Source: Bacillota bacterium
GTDB lineage: Bacteria; Bacillota; Clostridia; Acetivibrionales; DSM-1351
NCBI GenBank assembly: GCA_023433945.1
Contig: JAEYTP010000042.1
Span: 3,551-67,550 of the forward strand
Length of the DNA stretch: 64,000 nt
Direction of reading: 5' to 3'
This document shows, piece by piece, positions 42,360 through 51,477 of this stretch. Within the stretch, counting starts at the first letter, position 1. Each line of letters opens with the position of its first letter. The notes beneath the pieces are model-generated. The model was not told the origin of the DNA, made no database searches, and worked only from the letters and a program-made list of their open reading frames with translations. The position numbers and the translations under genes were made by a program.

Positions 42360-43394
42360 ATGAGGGCTATACAGAAAAATGCGGCTAAGCCGGGAGCAGA
42401 GCTTGTTGAACTGGACATTCCTGTGATTGAAAAAAACGAAATACTGGTAGAAGTCAAGGCCACTGCCTTGTGTAAGTCTGATATTGATGTGTATGAATGG
42501 ACTACTCTTGTACAAAATGGCAAGTATAAGCTGCCTTTTACTATGGGGCACGAATTTGCTGGACGTGTTGTCAAGGTGGGGGAAGATGTTAAAGGAATAA
42601 AGGTGAATGACAGGGTTGCCGGAGAGACGCATATCCCTTGCGGTTATTGTCATACCTGTAGGACAGGTAATCAGCATATTTGCAGAAACAACATGGGGGT
42701 AATAGGTAGAAGTGTAAATGGAAGTTTTGCTGAATACATAAAGATCCCTGAGATAGCTGCCATCAAACTTCCCGATAATATTACATACAGACAAGGGGCT
42801 GTCCTTGAACCTTTTGCAACAGCTCTTCATTCACTCTCGAAGGTTAATGTTGCGGGCAATTCCATAGCTATAACAGGTATAGGTGCCATTGGACTTATGG
42901 CTGTTGAACTGGCTAAATTTTTGGGCGCTACACAGATATTTGCTATTGGAAGAAATGATCAAAGGCTTGAAGAATGTAAGAGTAGGGGTGCAGATGTGCT
43001 GATAAACAGCAGCCGTCAGGATTTTGTTAAGGAAATTATGCAGCACACCAATGGAGTAGGTGTGTCTTCTATTATAGATATGACTGGAAATGAACAAATA
43101 ATAAACCAGAGTGTTGAAGCTCTTATGGTGGCGGGCAGTCTTGTTGTTGTGGGAATGGTAGATAAGCCATTAACCTTCAATAATTACATGTATGGTGCAG
43201 TATACAAGGAGCTCAAAATTACTGGGATATTCGGTAGAAGAATGTTTGAGACATGGGAGATGGCTATGTCTATATTGAGGACGGGAAGAATTGACCTCAA
43301 CTCTTATATAGGGGGAATATCTAAAATAGAGGATATTGATAAGGCAGTACAGGACTTCAAAAAGGTATCAGGACGAATAATTTTTGAATTCTAG
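42360..43394 (+). CDS. Zinc-dependent alcohol dehydrogenase (medium-chain)
   Basis: A 344-residue medium-chain dehydrogenase of the threonine/sorbitol/galactitol-1-phosphate dehydrogenase type. The catalytic zinc ligands are Cys in ALCKSDIDVYEW and the GHEFAGRV His-Glu pair; the structural zinc site is CGYCHTCRTGNQHIC with all four cysteines. The Rossmann motif reads ITGIGAIGLMAVELAKFLGA. It should oxidise a polyol or sugar alcohol with NAD+ or reduce the matching ketose. It begins 79 bases after the RraA-like gene. The exact substrate is unknown. Confidence 0.92.
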   Translation: MRAIQKNAAKPGAELVELDIPVIEKNEILVEVKATALCKSDIDVYEWTTLVQNGKYKLPFTMGHEFAGRVVKVGEDVKGIKVNDRVAGETHIPCGYCHTCRTGNQHICRNNMGVIGRSVNGSFAEYIKIPEIAAIKLPDNITYRQGAVLEPFATALHSLSKVNVAGNSIAITGIGAIGLMAVELAKFLGATQIFAIGRNDQRLEECKSRGADVLINSSRQDFVKEIMQHTNGVGVSSIIDMTGNEQIINQSVEALMVAGSLVVVGMVDKPLTFNNYMYGAVYKELKITGIFGRRMFETWEMAMSILRTGRIDLNSYIGGISKIEDIDKAVQDFKKVSGRIIFEF

Positions 43395-43519
43395 TTTGAT
43401 GGAAGGTTTTCTCATATGGTAATTGGTATCACATATGATTTTTACCGTTATTGGTTTAGCATATGGTATTATATGAGCTTTTTGGCATGCAAAAGGATTT
43501 AATTGAAAGAGGGGATAGA

Positions 43520-44410
43520 ATGATAGATAACAATACTAAACAATGTGTAAGTATTTTTGAGGTAGGCCCTAGAGATGGATTGCAACCGGAGCCAGTTTTT
43601 ATTGATACACAAAAGAAGATAGAGCTTGTAAATAAGCTTACTGATGCAGGATGTAAAAGGATTGAAGTAACCTCCTTTGTTCACCCCAAATGGGTACCTC
43701 AAATGAAGGATAGTAAAGAGGTGTTGGCAGGTATAAATAGAAAAGAAGGGGTTACATATAATGCTCTTATACCAAACTTGAGAGGACTTGAATTGGCTAT
43801 AGAAAGTGGGCTTAAAGAAGTAGTTACCATTATGAGTACCAGTGAAAGCCACAATAAAAAGAATCTCAATATGAGTCCTGAGGAGTCTCTTAAGGAGATT
43901 GAAAAGATAAATAAGGTTGCGGCGCAAAACGGTGTTAAGGTGCGTTCATATATTGCAACAGTTTTTGGTTGTCCTATAGAGGGGCATATGAGTCCTCAAA
44001 AAGCACTTGATATTGCATTGCAACTGGAGTCCTTCGGTTCATATGAAATTTCTCTAGGTGATACTACAGGTATGGCAAATCCGGTATCTGCCTATGAAAT
44101 TCCTAAAATGATAAAGGAGAATTTGACCAAGGCATCTCTTGCTGTTCACTATCATAAATACAACGGACTTGAGTTTGCAAATAACCTAGCGTCTTATAAT
44201 GCGGGAATAAGAATATTTGACTCAGCAGCTGGGGGGCTTGGAGGATGTCCATATGCACCTGGTGCAAAGGGCAATTGCCAAACTGAAATACTGGTTGAAA
44301 TGTTCGAGAGGATGGGCATTGATACAGGTATTAACCTTGAGAAAATATATGAAGCAGGTAATTTCGCTCAAACCTTGAGTACTTTACTTCATCAAAGATG
44401 TGAAGTGTAA
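43520..44410 (+). CDS. mvaB: Hydroxymethylglutaryl-CoA lyase
   Basis: A 296-residue DRE-TIM enzyme that splits (S)-3-hydroxy-3-methylglutaryl-CoA into acetoacetate and acetyl-CoA. Family landmarks are EVGPRDGLQPE (Arg18-Asp19), TSFVHPKWVPQM, STSESHNKKNLN, the metal ligands His210 and His212 in VHYHKYNG, and the catalytic Cys243 in GGLGGCPYAPGAKGN. One oddity: the usual HFHDTYG reads HYHKYNG, so the residue after the second His is Lys, not Asp. The ATG at 43520 with GAGGGG upstream is chosen over a longer frame from 43463. It is directly followed by HMG-CoA reductase, mirroring the mevalonate-breakdown pair mvaB/mvaA. Confidence 0.92.
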   Translation: MIDNNTKQCVSIFEVGPRDGLQPEPVFIDTQKKIELVNKLTDAGCKRIEVTSFVHPKWVPQMKDSKEVLAGINRKEGVTYNALIPNLRGLELAIESGLKEVVTIMSTSESHNKKNLNMSPEESLKEIEKINKVAAQNGVKVRSYIATVFGCPIEGHMSPQKALDIALQLESFGSYEISLGDTTGMANPVSAYEIPKMIKENLTKASLAVHYHKYNGLEFANNLASYNAGIRIFDSAAGGLGGCPYAPGAKGNCQTEILVEMFERMGIDTGINLEKIYEAGNFAQTLSTLLHQRCEV

Positions 44411-44468
44411 AGTCAGTTGTGAAGAAACAGAGTAAATAGAGTTTACTCATTTATATAGGAGGATCAAT

Positions 44469-45785
44469 ATGAATAGCCAAATTCTAAGTGAAATAAAGCA
44501 AAAATATATATCCGGAGAGATTAAGAGTCAACATCTTGAAACAGAGATTTTCAAGCAGGTTTATCAGTCTGATGCACAAAGGGTAAAGGATGCCTGCAAG
44601 GATGCATCTGATATCCGCTGTGAGGCTGTAGAGCAAGCAACAGGGATTGAGCTCCCAATTATTAAAAATACTCGTATAGACAATTGCTCTTTGGTTGCGG
44701 GTGAAACAATACTATCGGGAATAGAAGGTAAAATCGGCACTGCCACTATTCCAATGGGTATTGCTGGTCCTGTACAGATTAATGGCCAATTCGTAAATGA
44801 GAAGGTTTTTATACCTTTAGCTACAAATGAGGCAGCCTTAGTAGCAGGTGTACAACGAGGTATAAAGGCTATTAACATGGCTGGAGGGCTCAATACGATA
44901 GTTCACTTTGATGGAATGACCAGAGCACCTTTGATAGAGGCACCAGATATTAGCGAGGCACGTAGATTTTGTGAACAAATAAAGAATGATAAAAAGCTAT
45001 TTGCATCCTTGGCTGTATTATCGAGAGACCCATTTGTTAGGTTAGAGCAAATAGACCCATATCAGCTGGGAACAAAGGTATTTCTCAGAATGACCTTTAA
45101 AACAGGGGATGCAATGGGTATGAATGGTGTAACAAAGGCATCAGCAGACATAACAAGAGGAATTCTTGCTATGATGCCCGAGTGGAAGCTAATAACTATC
45201 AGTAGTAATCTCTGTTCAGACAAGAAATCTTCTCATATAAATGTGCTCAACGGCAGAGGGAAGTCCATTCAGACAGAAGTTTTTGTACCTGATGAGGTCT
45301 TGAAGGCTGTATTCAAAAAGGGTGTCAACGCAAGAAGTGTTGAAAAAACGGTTTTCCATAAGTGCTACTTAGGTTCTTGCTATAGTGGAACTATAGCTGG
45401 CTTTAATGTAAATGCAGCAAATGCGGTTGCGGCTTTCTATGCAGCAACGGGTCAGGATTTGGCACATGTGATATCGTCTTCTAGCTGCTTTGTTCAAGCA
45501 GATGCAGTAGAAGGTGGGGTACACTTTATGGTAACATTACCTTGTATGGAGCTTGCTACAATAGGTGGGGGCACAATGTTTGGCACAGCTAAGGAGGCTT
45601 TGAGACTTATAGGTTGTGGAGGCTTTGGAAGTAGTGTTGATGACAATACCAACGTTTTACGATTGGCAGAGATAGCTGCAACTGCAGTTACTGCTCTTGA
45701 CCTCAACACAGCTTGTGCCCAGGCTGCAGGCTATGAAATGGCCGATTCCCATGTAAAGCTGGCAAGAGGAGAAGAGGATAAATAA
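44469..45785 (+). CDS. mvaA: Hydroxymethylglutaryl-CoA reductase
   Basis: A 438-residue HMG-CoA reductase that interconverts HMG-CoA and mevalonate. All four catalytic residues can be placed: Glu86 in GIEGKIGTATIPMG, Lys252 in SSNLCSDKKSSHIN, Asp330 in ATGQDLAHV, and His428 in MADSHVKLARG. The cofactor motif GDAMGMNG and the GGGT motif in LATIGGGTMFGTAKEA are present. Alignment by eye fits the class I-like form rather than the P. mevalonii class II form, which is notable for a gene beside an HMG-CoA lyase in a sugar operon. Clostridia mostly make isoprenoids by the MEP route, so a catabolic role is likely. No membrane anchor is present. Confidence 0.92.
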   Translation: MNSQILSEIKQKYISGEIKSQHLETEIFKQVYQSDAQRVKDACKDASDIRCEAVEQATGIELPIIKNTRIDNCSLVAGETILSGIEGKIGTATIPMGIAGPVQINGQFVNEKVFIPLATNEAALVAGVQRGIKAINMAGGLNTIVHFDGMTRAPLIEAPDISEARRFCEQIKNDKKLFASLAVLSRDPFVRLEQIDPYQLGTKVFLRMTFKTGDAMGMNGVTKASADITRGILAMMPEWKLITISSNLCSDKKSSHINVLNGRGKSIQTEVFVPDEVLKAVFKKGVNARSVEKTVFHKCYLGSCYSGTIAGFNVNAANAVAAFYAATGQDLAHVISSSSCFVQADAVEGGVHFMVTLPCMELATIGGGTMFGTAKEALRLIGCGGFGSSVDDNTNVLRLAEIAATAVTALDLNTACAQAAGYEMADSHVKLARGEEDK

Positions 45786-45814
45786 TTTTTTACTAATTCT
45801 TAGAGGAGGTAATT

Positions 45815-46726
45815 ATGATAGAGTCTATTAAAAAGTATATGCAGGTTGGTTTGATACATTTTATGGCATATCCTACTACTATGAAAGGTGAGGGTCCTAT
45901 AGAAGAAACAATACTGAAAATAGCAACAGATGATTACTTCGATGCTATAGAGATTACCTGGATAAAGGATGATAGTACTAGACAAAGGGTGAAGAAGATT
46001 CTTGACTCATCCCATATGACTGTTGCTTATGGTGGCCAGCCAAGATTACTGACAACAGGAATGAACATCAATGATCTTGATGATAAAAAGCGTGCAGCTT
46101 CTGTTGCCACTCTAAAGGAAGGAATAGACGAGGCTTATGAAATGGGAGCTATAGGAATGGCCTTTCTATCTGGTAAATATCTAGAAGAAACAAAGGAGCA
46201 AAGTTATCAAGCACTTGTAAAGTCAACAAAAGAGCTCTGCGACTATGCAAAAGAAAAGGGCAATATCAAAATTGTACTTGAAGTGTTTGACTACGACATC
46301 GATAAGAAATCTATAATCGGCCCTGTTGAGCTAGCAAAAAGATTTGCAGAGGATATAAGGAAAGAGTATGATAATTTTGGACTTATGGTAGACCTTTCGC
46401 ATATTCCTATGTTGAGAGAATCTATCGAGCAGAGCATCCTTCCTATCAAGGATTACATAGTACATGCTCATATGGGTAATACCGTAATTAAGGATCAATC
46501 TTGTGAAGCTTATGGAGACACTCATCCACGCTTTGGTTTCCCAAACTCTGAAAATGATGTGGATCAGCTTGTTGAATACTTGCGAGTATTGATGGATATT
46601 GGGTTTATAAGTGAAGAGAAGAGGCCTGTGGTAAGCTTTGAGGTTAAGCCATGGGGAGATGAAAACCCTGATGTGGTAGTAGCAAATGCCAAGAGAACGC
46701 TCAACCTTGCATGGGCTAGGATGTAG
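45815..46726 (+). CDS. Sugar phosphate isomerase/epimerase-like TIM barrel
   Basis: A 303-residue protein of the xylose-isomerase-like TIM barrel (AP_endonuc_2) family. The four metal ligands expected of the fold are visible: Glu in VLEVFDYD, Asp in LMVDLSHIPM, His in YIVHAHMGN and Glu in VSFEVKPWGDE. Family members include ketose epimerases, isomerases and the 3-oxo-isoapionate decarboxylase of apionate breakdown; I cannot separate these by eye. It sits 29 bases behind HMG-CoA reductase, so it acts in the same pathway. Confidence 0.82.
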   Translation: MIESIKKYMQVGLIHFMAYPTTMKGEGPIEETILKIATDDYFDAIEITWIKDDSTRQRVKKILDSSHMTVAYGGQPRLLTTGMNINDLDDKKRAASVATLKEGIDEAYEMGAIGMAFLSGKYLEETKEQSYQALVKSTKELCDYAKEKGNIKIVLEVFDYDIDKKSIIGPVELAKRFAEDIRKEYDNFGLMVDLSHIPMLRESIEQSILPIKDYIVHAHMGNTVIKDQSCEAYGDTHPRFGFPNSENDVDQLVEYLRVLMDIGFISEEKRPVVSFEVKPWGDENPDVVVANAKRTLNLAWARM

Positions 46727-46889
46727 AGATATAACTCACTATTGTTGGCATTCAAGAGATGGGCCTTTAAGTATAGAGGTATTGTGCTACTTTTACTTGA
46801 ATATATGAGAAAACAAATGAACCACTGTGGGATATTAGATTAAAAGTGTAGCGTGCTTACACTATGAACAATAGAGGAGGTATTGTTTA

Positions 46890-47849
46890 ATGAAGATAGT
46901 AGTGTTAGATGGATATACCTTAAATCCAGGTGACTTGACCTGGGAGGGGCTTGAAAAGATAGGGGCTTTGACAGTCTACGATAGAACTCCAAAAGAGTTG
47001 ATAGTAGATAGAATAGGGGACGCAGAGATTGTTTTTACCAATAAGGCCCCTTTGACAAAAGAAATATTTGATAGCTGTCCTACCATCAAATATGTTGGGG
47101 TATTAGCAACTGGCTATAATGTAGTGGACACTGACTATGCAAAGGCAAGGGGTATAGCTGTCACAAATATACCCACATATGGAACGGCTGCTGTTGCTCA
47201 GTTCGCCATTGCGCTATTACTTGAGCTGTGCCACAATGTCGGTCTGCACAGCCAAACAGTACATGCTGGAGAATGGTCCAGCTGCCCTGATTTCTGTTAT
47301 TGGAAGTCCCCACTTATAGAGCTTGCTGGAAAAACACTTGGAATTATTGGGTTTGGAAGGATAGGCCAGAGTACCGCAAAGATTGCTCAGGCATTGGGCA
47401 TGAAGGTTGTTGCATATGACGAGTACAAGATAGAGGGTATTGAAAATGATAACCTTAAGTATGTTTCACTTGACGAGCTTTTTGCAGCTTCTGATGCGAT
47501 TTCGTTGCATTGTCCGTTATTCCCTTCAACTCAAGGTATAATAAACAAACAAAATATTGAGAAAATGAAGGACGGGGTAATGCTTATCAATACCTCCAGA
47601 GGGCCTTTAGTTGTGGAACAGGATTTAGCTGATGCCTTAAAATCAGGCAAGGTAAAAGGTGCAGCAGTGGATGTTGTTTCTTCAGAGCCAATAAAGCCGG
47701 ACAATGTATTGCTGTCAGCACCAAATTGTATTATTACTCCTCACATTGCGTGGGCACCAAAGGAGTCAAGAGAAAGACTGATGAATATTGCAGTAGACAA
47801 TTTGGACAATTTCCTAAAGGGAAATCCTATAAATGTGGTAAATAAGTAA
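46890..47849 (+). CDS. D-2-hydroxyacid dehydrogenase (glycerate/hydroxypyruvate type)
   Basis: A 319-residue NAD(P)-dependent D-2-hydroxyacid dehydrogenase. The NAD fold reads TLGIIGFGRIGQSTAKIA, and the catalytic set is Arg in LINTSRGPLVVEQDL, Glu in DVVSSEPIK and His in TPHIAWAPKESR. The N-terminal motif VGVLATGYNVVDTDYAKARGI is that of hydroxypyruvate reductase/glycerate dehydrogenase. With glycerate kinase next door it would turn hydroxypyruvate into D-glycerate for entry to glycolysis. The 163-base gap before it holds no gene. Confidence 0.92.
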   Translation: MKIVVLDGYTLNPGDLTWEGLEKIGALTVYDRTPKELIVDRIGDAEIVFTNKAPLTKEIFDSCPTIKYVGVLATGYNVVDTDYAKARGIAVTNIPTYGTAAVAQFAIALLLELCHNVGLHSQTVHAGEWSSCPDFCYWKSPLIELAGKTLGIIGFGRIGQSTAKIAQALGMKVVAYDEYKIEGIENDNLKYVSLDELFAASDAISLHCPLFPSTQGIINKQNIEKMKDGVMLINTSRGPLVVEQDLADALKSGKVKGAAVDVVSSEPIKPDNVLLSAPNCIITPHIAWAPKESRERLMNIAVDNLDNFLKGNPINVVNK

Positions 47850-47879
47850 AGCATACAGCGGCTCAGCAATTAACAAAAC

Positions 47880-47917
47880 AAGCAAACGAAATAAGCAAAC
47901 GAAACAAGCAAACAAAC
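47880..47917. repeat. Three 13-bp tandem repeats
   Basis: AAGCAAACGAAAY is repeated at 47880, 47893 and 47906 (last copy shortened) in the gap between the dehydrogenase and kinase genes. Confidence 0.85.
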
Positions 47918-47977
47918 AAAGCTACAAGTAACAAACCTTAAAAATAAAAAACAAACTTAGTGTAAAAAGGGGAAAGT

Positions 47978-49111
47978 ATGAAAAAGATTTTGCTGGTGCC
48001 TGATTCTTTTAAAGGGACCATGTCTTCGGAACAAATCTGTAATATTATGAAGAACGCTATTGAGAAGGTTTTCCCAGAAGCTGAGATTGTCTCAATACCT
48101 GTTGCAGATGGTGGAGAAGGAAGTGTTGATGCGTTTCTGTCAGGTATAGGTGGAAAAAAGGTGGATGTAATAGTAAAAGGTCCGTTTTTCTTAGATATAA
48201 ATAGCTTCTTCGGGCTGTTACCTGATGGTACCGCTGTAATTGAGATGGCAGCAGCATGTGGTTTGCCAATAGTGGGACATATAAAGAATCCTGAGCTAAC
48301 TACAACATATGGTGTTGGCCAGCTAATCAAGCATGCTCTCGATATGGGGTGCAAAAAGATTATTATTGGATTGGGTGGCAGCGCTACAAATGATGGAGGA
48401 TGTGGAGCCGCTGCAGCTCTCGGCGCAGTGTTCAGGGATGTTGACGGACAGCCCTTTGTCCCAATAGGAGAGAACCTCAAAAACATTCATAGCATTGACC
48501 TATCAGGGATGGATGGCAGGCTGTCCACAATCCCAGTGTTGGCAATGTGCGATGTGGATAATCCACTGTGCGGTGAAAACGGAGCTGCAGCTGTGTTCGG
48601 ACCCCAGAAGGGTGCTGACCCCGAGATGGTAAGTCGACTTGACAATGGGCTATGGTATCTATCAAGGGTGGTAGAAGATACTATCGGAAGAGACCTTAGC
48701 AAAATAGGTGGTGCAGGTGCCGCTGGAGGAATGGGCTTTGGAGTACAGGCCTTCTTCAATGCACAAATTAAGATGGGAATTGAAGTTGTTCTTGATACAG
48801 TAGACTTTGATATTCTGGCAAAGGATGCAGACCTTGTTATCACTGGAGAAGGAAAGCTGGATACCCAGTCACTACGAGGCAAGGTAATATCGGGTGTGCT
48901 CAGAAGAGCAAACAAAGCAGGTGCACCTGTAATTGCAATTGTTGGTGATATCGGGGACGGGATTGAGGCTATCTATGATGAAGGTATTAAAGGAGTATTC
49001 AGCATTAATCGTGTTGCTGTTCCATATGAGAAGGCAAAGCAAAGAGCAGAGCAGGATTTATATCTGACGGTAGAAAACCTGATGAGGTATCATAAGTTTT
49101 TATTAGAATAA
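47978..49111 (+). CDS. Glycerate kinase (GarK/GlxK family)
   Basis: A 377-residue glycerate kinase, standard family length. Motifs include LLVPDSFKGTMSSEQICNIM at the N-terminus, PVADGGEGSVDAFL, IIIGLGGSATNDGGCGAAAALGAVF and DLVITGEGKLDTQSLRGKV. Enzymes of this family usually make 2-phosphoglycerate from D-glycerate and ATP. It completes a hydroxypyruvate or tartronate-semialdehyde to glycolysis route with the preceding dehydrogenase. It is the last gene of the long transporter run before the GH3 gene, which has its own upstream region. Confidence 0.93.
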   Translation: MKKILLVPDSFKGTMSSEQICNIMKNAIEKVFPEAEIVSIPVADGGEGSVDAFLSGIGGKKVDVIVKGPFFLDINSFFGLLPDGTAVIEMAAACGLPIVGHIKNPELTTTYGVGQLIKHALDMGCKKIIIGLGGSATNDGGCGAAAALGAVFRDVDGQPFVPIGENLKNIHSIDLSGMDGRLSTIPVLAMCDVDNPLCGENGAAAVFGPQKGADPEMVSRLDNGLWYLSRVVEDTIGRDLSKIGGAGAAGGMGFGVQAFFNAQIKMGIEVVLDTVDFDILAKDADLVITGEGKLDTQSLRGKVISGVLRRANKAGAPVIAIVGDIGDGIEAIYDEGIKGVFSINRVAVPYEKAKQRAEQDLYLTVENLMRYHKFLLE

Positions 49112-49269
49112 AAAATTATTATTTATTTAATACAAATTGCTAATATGCTTTGGGTATACATTGCATGTTAGTAGTATTTTTTTAAGATTTTACTTTTAAA
49201 AACACTTTTTAAAAGTCCTCAAAAGATGTTATTATATAGCTAGATATTCTATACAAATATAGATAGTTT

Positions 49270-49280
49270 AATATTTAGTA
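49270..49280. promoter_or_regulatory. Half-operator upstream of the GH3 gene
   Basis: AATATTTAGTA, identical to the elements at 28701 and 28726, lies 14 bases before the GH3 start and just before its ribosome site, the same placement as the palindrome at 24557 has before its gene. Confidence 0.5.
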
Positions 49281-49294
49281 TTAGGGAGGTATAT

Positions 49295-51436
49295 ATGGAG
49301 AGTCCAATATATAAAGACAAAAGTTACTCTTTTAAACAAAGAGCAGAGGACCTTGTATCTCGGATGACAGTAGAGGAAAAGGCATCGCAGCTCCGCTATG
49401 ATGCACCAGCTATTGAGAGGTTGGGGATACCAAGCTATAACTGGTGGAGTGAAGCACTTCATGGAGTGGCAAGAGCAGGTACTGCAACGGTTTTCCCACA
49501 GGCAATAGCACTAGCTGCTATATTTGATGATGAATATATTCAGAAAATAGCTGATGTAATAGCTACTGAAGGAAGAGCAAAATACAATGAAAGTGTAAAA
49601 AAAGACGATAGAGATATATACAAGGGGCTTACCTTCTGGTCTCCAAATATAAATATCTTCAGAGACCCAAGATGGGGAAGAGGACATGAAACGTATGGAG
49701 AGGATACATATCTTACATCTAGGTTAGGTGTTGCTTTCGTAAAGGGCTTGCAGGGTGACGGAAAATACCTAAAAGCAGCTGCATGTGCAAAGCACTTTGC
49801 GGTTCATAGCGGTCCGGAGGATGACAGGCATCATTTTGATGCTGTTGCGTCACAAAAGGATATGAATGAGACTTATCTTCCAGCTTTTAAGGCGCTTGTT
49901 CAAGAGGCAGATGTTGAAGCAGTAATGGGTGCTTACAACAGAACTAACGGAGAACCATGTTGCGGAAGTAAGACGCTACTGCAGGATATCCTGAGGGATG
50001 CATGGGGTTTTAAGGGGCATGTTGTATCTGACTGCTGGGCAATAAAGGATTTCCATGAAAACCACGGTGTAACAAAGACTGCTCCTGAATCTGCAGCTTT
50101 GGCACTCAAAAATGGTTGTGACCTAAACTGTGGGAATACTTATTTACAGCTTCTCATTGCATTGCAAGAGGGGCTTATCACTGAAGAAGACCTTCACCGT
50201 GCGGCTGTCAGACTTATGACTGCTAGAATGAAGCTAGGAATGTTTGATGATGATTGTGAGTTTGACAATATTCCTTACGAGTTAAATGACTGCAAGGAAC
50301 ATAATGAACTATCAAGAGAAGCAGCAAGAAAGTCAATGGTTCTTTTGAAGAACGATGGATTACTTCCACTTGATGCAAAAAAGATAAAGAACATTGCAGT
50401 AATCGGACCAAATGCAAACAGTGAAATTGCTCTCAAGGCAAATTACAGCGGAACGGCATCCCACTATGTGACGCTGTTAGAAGGTATCCGTGAAAGAGTA
50501 TCTGATGATACAAGGGTATGGTACGCGGATGGCTGTCATCTTCACATGAATAGAGTAGAAGACCTTGCTCTGCCGGATGACAGACTATGTGAGGCAATCT
50601 CTATAGCACAGAGAAGTGATGTGGTAGTGCTGTGCCTTGGACTTGATGCTTCTGTTGAGGGTGAACAGAACGACCAGGGAACAGTAATTCTAGATGCTGG
50701 CGGAGACAAAAAGGACTTAAATCTTCCACAGTCACAGCAGAAGTTGTTGGAGGCTGTATTAAAGACAGGAAAGCCAACTGTTGTAGCAATTATGTCTGGA
50801 AGTGCGCTTACTATAAATGAGGCAGCCGAGCATGCAGGAGCAATTGTACAGTGCTGGTATCCAGGATCAAAGGGTGGTGCGGCGTTTGCTGAGCTTTTAT
50901 TTGGGGATTACTCGCCATCAGGTAAGCTGCCTGTTACCTTCTACAAGTCAACAGAGGAACTGCCAGATTTCAAGGACTACTCAATGGACGGAAGAACCTA
51001 TAAGTTTATAAAGGGAGATGCTTTATACCCATTTGGATTTGGATTGTCTTACACAAGCTTTGAGTACTCAAATATTCGCTTGTCAAGCAATGCTATAAAA
51101 AATGGTGAGACAGTGACAGTAAGTGTTGATGTTGCAAACACCGGAAGCTTTGATGCTGAGGAAGTAGTACAGGTATATATAAAGGATATGGAAGCATCTG
51201 TTCGTGTACCACATCATAGCTTGTGCGGCTTCAAGAGAGTAGCGCTTGCAAAGGGAGAAAAGAAGACTGTTGAATTCATAATTTCTGCACTGTCCATGTC
51301 AATAGTGGATGAACAGGGTAAGCAATATGTTGAAAACGGGGAATTCACTGTGTTTGTAGGGGGCTCACAGCCTGATAGCGTAAGTTCTAAGCTTATAGGT
51401 AGAGAACCGGTGAAGGCAATGTTTGAAGTTAAATAA
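49295..51436 (+). CDS. GH3 beta-glycosidase (beta-glucosidase/beta-xylosidase)
   Basis: A 713-residue family GH3 exo-glycosidase. The (beta/alpha)8 domain (about 10-320) includes WWSEALHGVARAG, FWSPNINIFRDPRWGRGHETYGEDTYLTSRLG, CAKHFAVHSGPEDDRHHFD and the nucleophile Asp in GHVVSDCWAI. The second domain (about 335-560) has KSMVLLKNDGLLPL and GLDASVEGEQNDQG with the likely acid/base Glu. A fibronectin III-like domain closes the protein (about 590-705). There is no signal peptide, so it acts on imported oligosaccharides or glycosides. The WWSEALHG and HHFD sequence resemble beta-xylosidase/glucosidase clades of Clostridia; substrate is open. It carries a regulon-type half-site. Confidence 0.93.
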   Translation: MESPIYKDKSYSFKQRAEDLVSRMTVEEKASQLRYDAPAIERLGIPSYNWWSEALHGVARAGTATVFPQAIALAAIFDDEYIQKIADVIATEGRAKYNESVKKDDRDIYKGLTFWSPNINIFRDPRWGRGHETYGEDTYLTSRLGVAFVKGLQGDGKYLKAAACAKHFAVHSGPEDDRHHFDAVASQKDMNETYLPAFKALVQEADVEAVMGAYNRTNGEPCCGSKTLLQDILRDAWGFKGHVVSDCWAIKDFHENHGVTKTAPESAALALKNGCDLNCGNTYLQLLIALQEGLITEEDLHRAAVRLMTARMKLGMFDDDCEFDNIPYELNDCKEHNELSREAARKSMVLLKNDGLLPLDAKKIKNIAVIGPNANSEIALKANYSGTASHYVTLLEGIRERVSDDTRVWYADGCHLHMNRVEDLALPDDRLCEAISIAQRSDVVVLCLGLDASVEGEQNDQGTVILDAGGDKKDLNLPQSQQKLLEAVLKTGKPTVVAIMSGSALTINEAAEHAGAIVQCWYPGSKGGAAFAELLFGDYSPSGKLPVTFYKSTEELPDFKDYSMDGRTYKFIKGDALYPFGFGLSYTSFEYSNIRLSSNAIKNGETVTVSVDVANTGSFDAEEVVQVYIKDMEASVRVPHHSLCGFKRVALAKGEKKTVEFIISALSMSIVDEQGKQYVENGEFTVFVGGSQPDSVSSKLIGREPVKAMFEVK

Positions 51437-51477
51437 TATGATAAGCAGTAAACAATATACTAGCCACAATATAATAA

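Noticed and set aside
47938..48915. Several minus-strand ORFs of up to 182 codons across the glycerate kinase gene
   Set aside because: They are Pro/Ser/Ala-rich mirror frames of the kinase codons and lack start signals.
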